Assembly (NCBI GenBank): GCA_900766785.1
Contig: CAAFWT010000154.1
Span: 1-9,269 of the forward strand
From: an uncultured Paraprevotella sp.
GTDB taxonomy: Bacteria; Bacteroidota; Bacteroidia; Bacteroidales; Bacteroidaceae
DNA: 9,269 nt
Direction of reading: 5' to 3'
Numbering within the stretch: the stretch's first letter is position 1; each line of letters starts with the position of its first letter. The notes below the pieces were generated by a model. That model was not told where the DNA came from, did no database searches, and saw only the letters and a list, made by a program, of their open reading frames with translations. The position numbers and the translations under genes were made by a program. This document shows, in pieces, positions 6,601 through 9,269 of this stretch.

Positions 6601-8757
6601 ATAGACATTACTGCTGATGACCACGGTGTCACGCATGTGGAGCATGGCCGTGTAGGCTGGCAGGAATTCTGCTATAGTGCTGGTGGCGGAGAGTGCCTGT
6701 ACCAGAGTGCGACACTCGTCTATCAGTCTCTGTTCTGCCATGACTTCATCGAGATACTCATACTCGGCATTCTGAATGCTGTTGGCAATATCCTGAACCT
6801 CAGCATCCGAAGTGAAGCTGATATATTCCTGGCCAGCCTTTATCACTATGGCGTGTGTGGGGTCGTTCACGGGGTAGTCATCCTCGCCGATGTTCTGGTA
6901 CCAGGCCAGGTTTGTGTAGTCATTGTTGATAAGGTTGAAGCAGAGAGCGCCAGTGCTCACCTCTTCCTGGCTCACGGGCTTGCCCTGTGTGCCATACATG
7001 GAGAATACATTGTTCAGAGTGACGTATCCTGCAGGTGCTGTGAGATAAGTGTCATCACCTCGGGGAGAGTCACACTCGCCGATGGCATAGCAGTTTTCCA
7101 CCAGGGAGTTGTAACCCAGCCATCCTGCCAGGAGTCCGTCTTCAAGCAGACCATGTACGCCACCTGTCACATAACTGTTGCGAAGGGTGATGTTGCATGC
7201 AGTGGCTTGTCCGGGGACGCAACCCACCAGACCACCGCAGTTGTAACCTTCCTCCAGACCGTTGACAGTACCTTCCATGCCCACGTTCTCCAGCAGTACG
7301 TTGCCAGCCCATTCTCTGACTTGTCCGATGAAGCCTGCCACATGTGTCTTACCTGTGAATGTGCAGGTCTCGTCCAGACGGAGGTTCTTGATATAGGCTG
7401 GTTCTCCTGCTCGGGCCTCCTCTTCGTTCTGTGGCTTTTCTGACAGACTGTTCATTACAGATACGAGTCCCACAGGATTGACGTCGTCTATAATTTCCAG
7501 ACCGCTGATGCTATGGTGCTGTCCGTCGATATGTCCGCAGAAGGGCACAAGCTTGGTTCCAGGTGCCACGTAGTGACTGTTGGCGGTTGCGTCCATCTCG
7601 ATATCGGCGGTCAGACGCATGTTGGAGTAGGGGTCTACCTTGGTCAGAGATGCCCACCATGCCAGCTGGTATCCATTCTCAATCTCGTACCATCCGTCGG
7701 CAGCAGGCTGCATATAGGTCTCGTCCCATGAACCGCAGATGTTGCAGAAGCCTTCTTCCATTTCGTGAGAAGGCTGGTCCTTCACTTGGGGGGCATTGGT
7801 GTACTCCTTGCTGCCAAGAGGACTGCCGTCACAAAGCCATGAGTCAGCAATACAGTATACTGGACTGTGCCCGTTGGAGAAAGGCACAGGTGCTGCATCG
7901 GTACCTATGGTCTGATAGAAGTTGGTACCGCCTTGCTCATTGTTGTTCAGTGCAAAGGCCAGAGCTCCGGATGCAACGTCGTCGGCACTCACCTCAATGA
8001 GGTTGGCGGGAATGAATGATGTACCTACAGGGATGTAGTACACATTGCGCCATGAGGCACCCGTTCCGCGACTCACATAGTTGAAACTGTTGAGGCTGTT
8101 GAATACCAGTCCTGTCACTTCACCCACAAAGAGGCAGTTGGAGATATCACCGCTACCAGTGCTCCAGCCTACAAATCCGCCACAGTGCTCTGTGATGTTG
8201 TCGCCAATCATCTTACCGGCAAACACCACGTTCTTCATCTTGTATGCACCTTCACCAAAGGCCATGATGCCACCACCGCCAGTGTCATATCCTTTGGTGA
8301 TGTTCATCTCCACATCACAATAGATGTTTTCGATGACTGTTCCACCTGTGCTGTGGGCTCTTCCAACCACCGTTCCTGGATGTTGGTTGACACTCTGGAG
8401 GGTTCCCGTCACATAGAGATTACGTACTGTGCCTGCCATGTATTTGAAGATACCGCAATCATAAACGGCTTCTTTCCAGGCAATGCTGATCTTGTGTCCT
8501 TGTCCGTCAAAGACTCCCATGTATGGTTTGTCCGCAGTGGTACCAATCATGGTGGCATCCTCGCCCAAATCAATGTCTGAGGTTAAGACAGCATTGATGG
8601 CATTGTTGCCGTCGTTGACCATCGTAGCAAACTCTTTGTAATCCTCCAGGCTGCCTATCTGGTAAACACCATCCACAGCGTCTAAAGCGTGTGTCACAGT
8701 GCTCACGAGGAGCAGAATAGCCGAAAGGAAACATCGTAGAGCAGATTTTCTTCTCAT
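3610..8757 (-). CDS. Giant secreted multimodular protein: three GLUG-like modules, carbohydrate-binding-like and LamG-like domains
   Basis: This is a 1715-residue protein with no named homologue that I recognise. Residues 1-23 form a signal peptide (MRRKSALRCFLSAILLLVS, cleavage near THA/LDA) without a lipobox. Three related beta-rich modules follow at 28-301, 354-640 and 1159-1423, each with an entry motif (DGVYQI or similar), a turn like FDGQGH, GLUG-like GG.VG...NCY.TG strands and a 45-residue closing motif. Between modules 2 and 3 lie a helical segment (about 651-800), a galactose-binding-like domain (about 803-1000, NPDLSDGTNGWEG) and a second helical, FIVAR-like segment (about 1005-1150). 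A LamG/concanavalin-like domain (about 1484-1668; FYHVIGVWDK, IYINGERIATVD, ARVYSTALSPERIAELF) precedes a tail (1684-1715) resembling a short type IX sorting signal. No catalytic residues are recognised, so an adhesin or glycan-binding surface role is inferred. ATG 8757 follows an A-rich leader and gives an intact signal peptide. It appears monocistronic. Confidence 0.88.
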   Translation of the reverse strand: MRRKSALRCFLSAILLLVSTVTHALDAVDGVYQIGSLEDYKEFATMVNDGNNAINAVLTSDIDLGEDATMIGTTADKPYMGVFDGQGHKISIAWKEAVYDCGIFKYMAGTVRNLYVTGTLQSVNQHPGTVVGRAHSTGGTVIENIYCDVEMNITKGYDTGGGGIMAFGEGAYKMKNVVFAGKMIGDNITEHCGGFVGWSTGSGDISNCLFVGEVTGLVFNSLNSFNYVSRGTGASWRNVYYIPVGTSFIPANLIEVSADDVASGALAFALNNNEQGGTNFYQTIGTDAAPVPFSNGHSPVYCIADSWLCDGSPLGSKEYTNAPQVKDQPSHEMEEGFCNICGSWDETYMQPAADGWYEIENGYQLAWWASLTKVDPYSNMRLTADIEMDATANSHYVAPGTKLVPFCGHIDGQHHSISGLEIIDDVNPVGLVSVMNSLSEKPQNEEEARAGEPAYIKNLRLDETCTFTGKTHVAGFIGQVREWAGNVLLENVGMEGTVNGLEEGYNCGGLVGCVPGQATACNITLRNSYVTGGVHGLLEDGLLAGWLGYNSLVENCYAIGECDSPRGDDTYLTAPAGYVTLNNVFSMYGTQGKPVSQEEVSTGALCFNLINNDYTNLAWYQNIGEDDYPVNDPTHAIVIKAGQEYISFTSDAEVQDIANSIQNAEYEYLDEVMAEQRLIDECRTLVQALSATSTIAEFLPAYTAMLHMRDTVVISSNVYAAYVAKCQEISTYLDEHNDFFGADRDALEDYLMSTAEPNDNWPLGGYIHITETHQAADSLIYKEMDRVEEMLNKAIAGGYQPGMDVTSLLTNPDLSDGTNGWEGTKISTWAQQVQEKTWYVGESYSADSVNFSQTLTGIRPGYYMLTMNATSKAGGNRYSYDHHALLYANNNTSVISVVREDYQPKETAIDGVNCAIIGTYVDHIIYDDGFSTTKTEDNDTLGFIPPGLATMAYAMNGERYQVGVLTKVGEDGTLTIGLRRNASEKIGFQLLFGNSKLVYCGTEEDAPTATAVETILNEQLERANTILTLYDPLDQNQAPARNFPQALKEQLQANVAAAKEANSTTAKIEALTQLSTTLEQIIEGKEAYYAMHTKAQMIEDVSTLISASLDGSEMNEIYDALELVYRAYDEGTFSTEEARKAEALNVETILNMIPVQDENGVYQINNPRQMVAFTNIANEDNTASAVVNADLDMTGMGWAPIGLSNLPYRGTFDGKGHRFSNFQIIASENYGGMFGYVGDGAVIRNFVLDNTCSIEGASYVGIIGGNNTAGTIVVESLGMEGTVNGTGANVSGLYGVNMGNSANIYVTNCYVTGTVTGARESAAFSGWGGGSKGTFTNCWTISEVNGFYFANGTDYIIRNTTTVMKHVFSVFGAQGTIITPEELASGAICYILNEGNTTDPKWFQTLGTDPYPVLDPTHGVVGMKADSTYTNQASDWLTAPELMLDIAFNEDGTAYDASPMKMQVETIGAPTAYYNEEMKRNVASFDNEWGAGPANYYKVDFEQNMLFRSGLENSHSLEMVLKADYVDDIIPTKVAKPFSAMQTGGTGFETAIVDEVPVFRFNANASPVYVSSWARCDANSAIENGVFYHVIGVWDKEASEASIYINGERIATVDLPGYVVFPTVGSNWFGIGGDPSGATKASNAWRGDIAVARVYSTALSPERIAELFHESGTGVTGAEAETDVKSTGIYTINGIRVEKTTKGLYIINGKKVMVK
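3613..3708 (-). other. C-terminal sorting-signal-like tail of the giant protein
   Basis: Residues 1684-1715 contain GIYTINGIRVEK, then a short turn, then GLYIINGKKVMVK. This matches the closing strands of Bacteroidetes type A (type IX secretion) C-terminal domains, but it is only about 32 residues against a usual 70-80. Sequences of this kind are frequent at the ends of Prevotella secreted proteins. Confidence 0.6.
3754..4308 (-). other. LamG/concanavalin A-like domain of the giant protein
   Basis: Residues about 1484-1668 have the strand pattern of a LamG_3-type jelly roll: SLEMVLKADYVDD, FYHVIGVWDKEASEASIYINGERIATVD, a GIGGDPSG loop, then GDIAVARVYSTALSPERIAELF. The ending is diagnostic. 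Such domains bind carbohydrate or protein ligands; the ligand is unknown here. Confidence 0.75.
4489..5283 (-). repeat. GLUG-like module 3 of the giant protein (residues 1159-1423)
   Basis: The module opens with ENGVYQINNPRQMVAF, has the GTFDGKGHRFS turn at 1210-1220, a GLUG-like stretch at 1290-1317 ending TNCYVTGTVTG, and closes with the 45-residue motif at 1379-1423 (PEELASGAICYILNEG, WFQTLGTDPYPVLDPTH). It is closest to module 2, sharing GMEGTVNG and the DPTH ending. Confidence 0.75.
5308..5745 (-). other. Helical segment II of the giant protein
   Basis: Residues about 1005-1150 are rich in Ala, Glu, Leu and Gln and lack beta-type motifs. They form predicted amphipathic helices (VETILNEQLERANTIL, LKEQLQANVAAAKEA, ALTQLSTTLEQIIEGKEAYY). 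The pattern resembles FIVAR-type three-helix spacers of surface proteins. Confidence 0.5.
5758..6351 (-). other. Galactose-binding-like (CBM-type) domain of the giant protein
   Basis: Residues about 803-1000 start with TSLLTNPDLSDGTNGWEG, the usual entry of Bacteroidetes jelly-roll binding domains. FSQTLTGIRPGYYMLTMNAT and LTIGLRRNASEKIGFQLLFG follow, as in strands of that fold. The domain lies between the two helical segments. Ligand binding is inferred from fold resemblance only. Confidence 0.55.
6358..6807 (-). other. Helical segment I of the giant protein
   Basis: Residues about 651-800 appear helical (EVQDIANSIQNAEYEYLDEV, QRLIDECRTLVQALSATSTI, AYVAKCQEISTYLDEHNDFF). They separate module 2 from the binding-like domain and may serve as a spacer. 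Confidence 0.5.
6838..7698 (-). repeat. GLUG-like module 2 of the giant protein (residues 354-640)
   Basis: The module opens with DGWYEIENGYQLAWWASL, has the turn GHIDGQHHSIS at 408-418 and a GLUG-like stretch NCGGLVG...RNSYVTGGVHG at 506-536. It closes with the 45-residue motif at 596-640 (QEEVSTGALCFNLINN, WYQNIGEDDYPVNDPTH). Confidence 0.75.
7852..8676 (-). repeat. GLUG-like module 1 of the giant protein (residues 28-302)
   Basis: The module opens with VDGVYQIGSLEDYKEFATM, has the turn GVFDGQGHKIS at 81-91 and a GLUG-like stretch HCGGFVGWSTGSGDISNCLF at 191-210. It closes with the 45-residue motif at 257-301 (ADDVASGALAFALNNNE, FYQTIGTDAAPVPFSNGH). A linker with a CxxC knuckle (residues 331-342) joins it to module 2. 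Confidence 0.75.
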
Positions 8758-8838
8758 GTGCTTTTCTTTTTTAAAAGGTTGATAGACTATAGTATAACTA
8801 ACTCAATACTCGGTTTCCAGTTGTAATCGCGGATACAT

Positions 8839-8860
8839 GAGAAGAATCTCCAGTCTTCTC
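8839..8860 (-). other. Hairpin in the leader of the giant gene
   Basis: A perfect seven-base inverted repeat (GAGAAGA/TCTTCTC, 8-base loop) lies 82-103 bases upstream of the start codon, inside the leader predicted from the -7 element at 8895-8902. It could affect mRNA stability; nothing identifies a known riboswitch. Confidence 0.35.
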
Positions 8861-8894
8861 TTGTGGTTTTCACTTCTCCAACAGGTATCTGCTG

Positions 8895-8902
8895 CAAATT
8901 TA
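8895..8902 (-). promoter_or_regulatory. Candidate -7 element for the giant gene
   Basis: The minus strand reads TAAATTTG, an exact match to TAnnTTTG, in an AT-rich setting 138 bases before ATG 8757. A TTTG lies upstream but at 11 bases rather than about 19-20, so the -33 part is not supported. It implies a leader of about 130 bases. Confidence 0.4.
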
Positions 8903-9152
8903 AGGAAAAATAACAAATAACATTACATCTTGATTGTTTTTTCTTGGCTTTCTGTTCCTGCACATATACAGAACGTGTTTTCAGCATCTTTCCGGAGCGT
9001 GCAGAGGCGTTGTCTTTCCGCTTGTGAGAGACTGAGTCGTGCCAGAAAATCTGTTATATCCCGGTTGGAATCATGCCAGGAAGATTCTCCCTGCTTGTTT
9101 AGTGACAGATTCGTGGTAAAGGCTTGCAGAGATTAAAACGGAAATATACTTC

Positions 9153-9180
9153 TAAGTTTGTTGGTAATTTTGTAACTTTG
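9153..9180 (+). promoter_or_regulatory. Cluster of three TAnnTTTG -7-type motifs
   Basis: TAAGTTTG (9153-9160), TAATTTTG (9165-9172) and TAACTTTG (9173-9180) lie within 28 bp on the plus strand, all exact matches to the Bacteroidetes -7 consensus. The last predicts transcription starting near 9187, heading out of the right edge. Which one is used cannot be told from sequence alone. Confidence 0.5.
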
Positions 9181-9184
9181 CGCT

Positions 9185-9269
9185 ATGAGAACCCTTTTAA
9201 AGGGGCTGAAGAGAAGCCCTAAAGGGCGTCCCTCTTAGGCATCCTTGGGATTGGAGAAAAAGTTTAGAA
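9185..9269 (+). ncRNA. Possible structured RNA leader or small RNA, cut by the window edge
   Basis: Directly downstream of the -7 cluster are three short hairpins that overlap: CCCTT/AAGGG (9192-9204), GGGCT/AGCCC (9203-9219) and GCCC/GGGC (9216-9227). Because they share bases, the middle one excludes both others. A 17-codon frame (MRTLLKGLKRSPKGRPS, 9185-9238) covers them, but its ATG coincides with the predicted transcription start. No Rfam family is recognised; the downstream gene is not visible. Confidence 0.3.

Larger units (their letters stand above)
8758..9269. other. 512-bp stretch without a convincing gene
   Basis: This stretch holds the leader and putative promoter of the giant gene (8758-8902), a middle part with no recognisable signal apart from an imperfect 17-base palindrome at 9077-9093, and a promoter-like cluster with hairpins at 9153-9227. 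The short open frames here (66 and 68 codons) overlap these signals and resemble no protein I recognise. Confidence 0.6.

Noticed and set aside
5989..7443. A 484-codon open frame on the plus strand inside the giant gene
   Set aside because: It is exactly antisense to a clearly coding region with signal peptide and domains. Its product is Val/Cys/His-rich, low in charged residues and shows no domain, as expected of a shadow frame.
3610..8757. Giant protein as a glycoside hydrolase or polysaccharide lyase
   Set aside because: LamG-like and galactose-binding-like domains often accompany enzymes, but no catalytic-domain motif was found in any segment. The beta-rich modules match GLUG-type repeats rather than pectate-lyase active sites.
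8787..8987. A 66-codon minus-strand frame upstream of the giant gene
   Set aside because: It spans the putative -7 element at 8895-8902, has no ribosome-binding signal and resembles no protein I recognise. A real small gene cannot be fully excluded.
9077..9093. Imperfect 17-base palindrome CAGGAAGATTCTCCCTG
   Set aside because: Seven of eight pairs match, but it has no clear relation to a promoter or gene start, so operator function is unsupported.
8930..9136. A 68-codon plus-strand frame in the right intergenic region
   Set aside because: It has Ser/Arg/Cys-rich composition, no SD or promoter in front and no family resemblance; likely chance.
9185..9238. A 17-residue leader peptide candidate (MRTLLKGLKRSPKGRPS)
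   Set aside because: Its ATG coincides with the predicted transcription start, and the codons fall within hairpin arms. There is no run of a single regulatory amino acid, so it is not called as a gene.
1..9269. CRISPR arrays, tRNA or rRNA genes, insertion sequences, phage or plasmid genes
   Set aside because: No regularly spaced short direct repeats, cloverleaf or rRNA-like stretches, transposase motifs or flanking terminal repeats were seen on reading either strand.

Overview
The window looks like chromosomal DNA from a member of the Bacteroidales, most likely Prevotellaceae. The evidence is -7 promoter elements of the TAnnTTTG type in front of several genes, A-rich leaders with few Shine-Dalgarno sequences, a roughly balanced base composition, a Smr protein of the Bacteroidetes type, and a very large secreted protein whose C-terminal tail (GIYTINGIRVEK...GLYIINGKKVMVK) is of a kind frequent in Prevotella surface proteins. 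The genus is inferred; no rRNA or marker tree is available here.

Layout. Positions 1-356 (minus) hold the 5' end of a secreted glycoside hydrolase resembling GH106 alpha-L-rhamnosidases, cut by the window edge. Just upstream of it on the same strand (406-1512) is a Smr-domain protein. A 112-bp divergent promoter region separates this pair from a plus-strand operon: queA (1625-2875, tRNA queuosine synthesis) and a Nudix hydrolase (2872-3396), which overlap by ATGA. A 213-bp convergent intergenic region with several hairpins (3397-3609) follows. Most of the rest (3610-8757, minus) is one gene for a 1715-residue secreted protein. It has three related beta-rich GLUG-like modules, two helical segments around a carbohydrate-binding-like domain, a LamG-like domain and a short sorting-signal-like tail. 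The last 512 bp (8758-9269) contain no convincing gene. They hold its putative promoter and leader and, at the right edge, a cluster of three TAnnTTTG motifs followed by short GC-rich hairpins that may start a transcript outside the window.

Functional reading. The window mixes housekeeping genes (queA, Nudix, Smr) with cell-surface or polysaccharide genes (GH106-like enzyme, giant modular protein), as is normal for a gut or oral Bacteroidales chromosome. No mobile element, CRISPR array, tRNA or rRNA was recognised. The most notable object is the giant protein: its three modules end in an equal-length 45-residue motif, and its overall architecture matches no characterised protein I can name. 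No new enzymatic or defence system can be claimed from this sequence.
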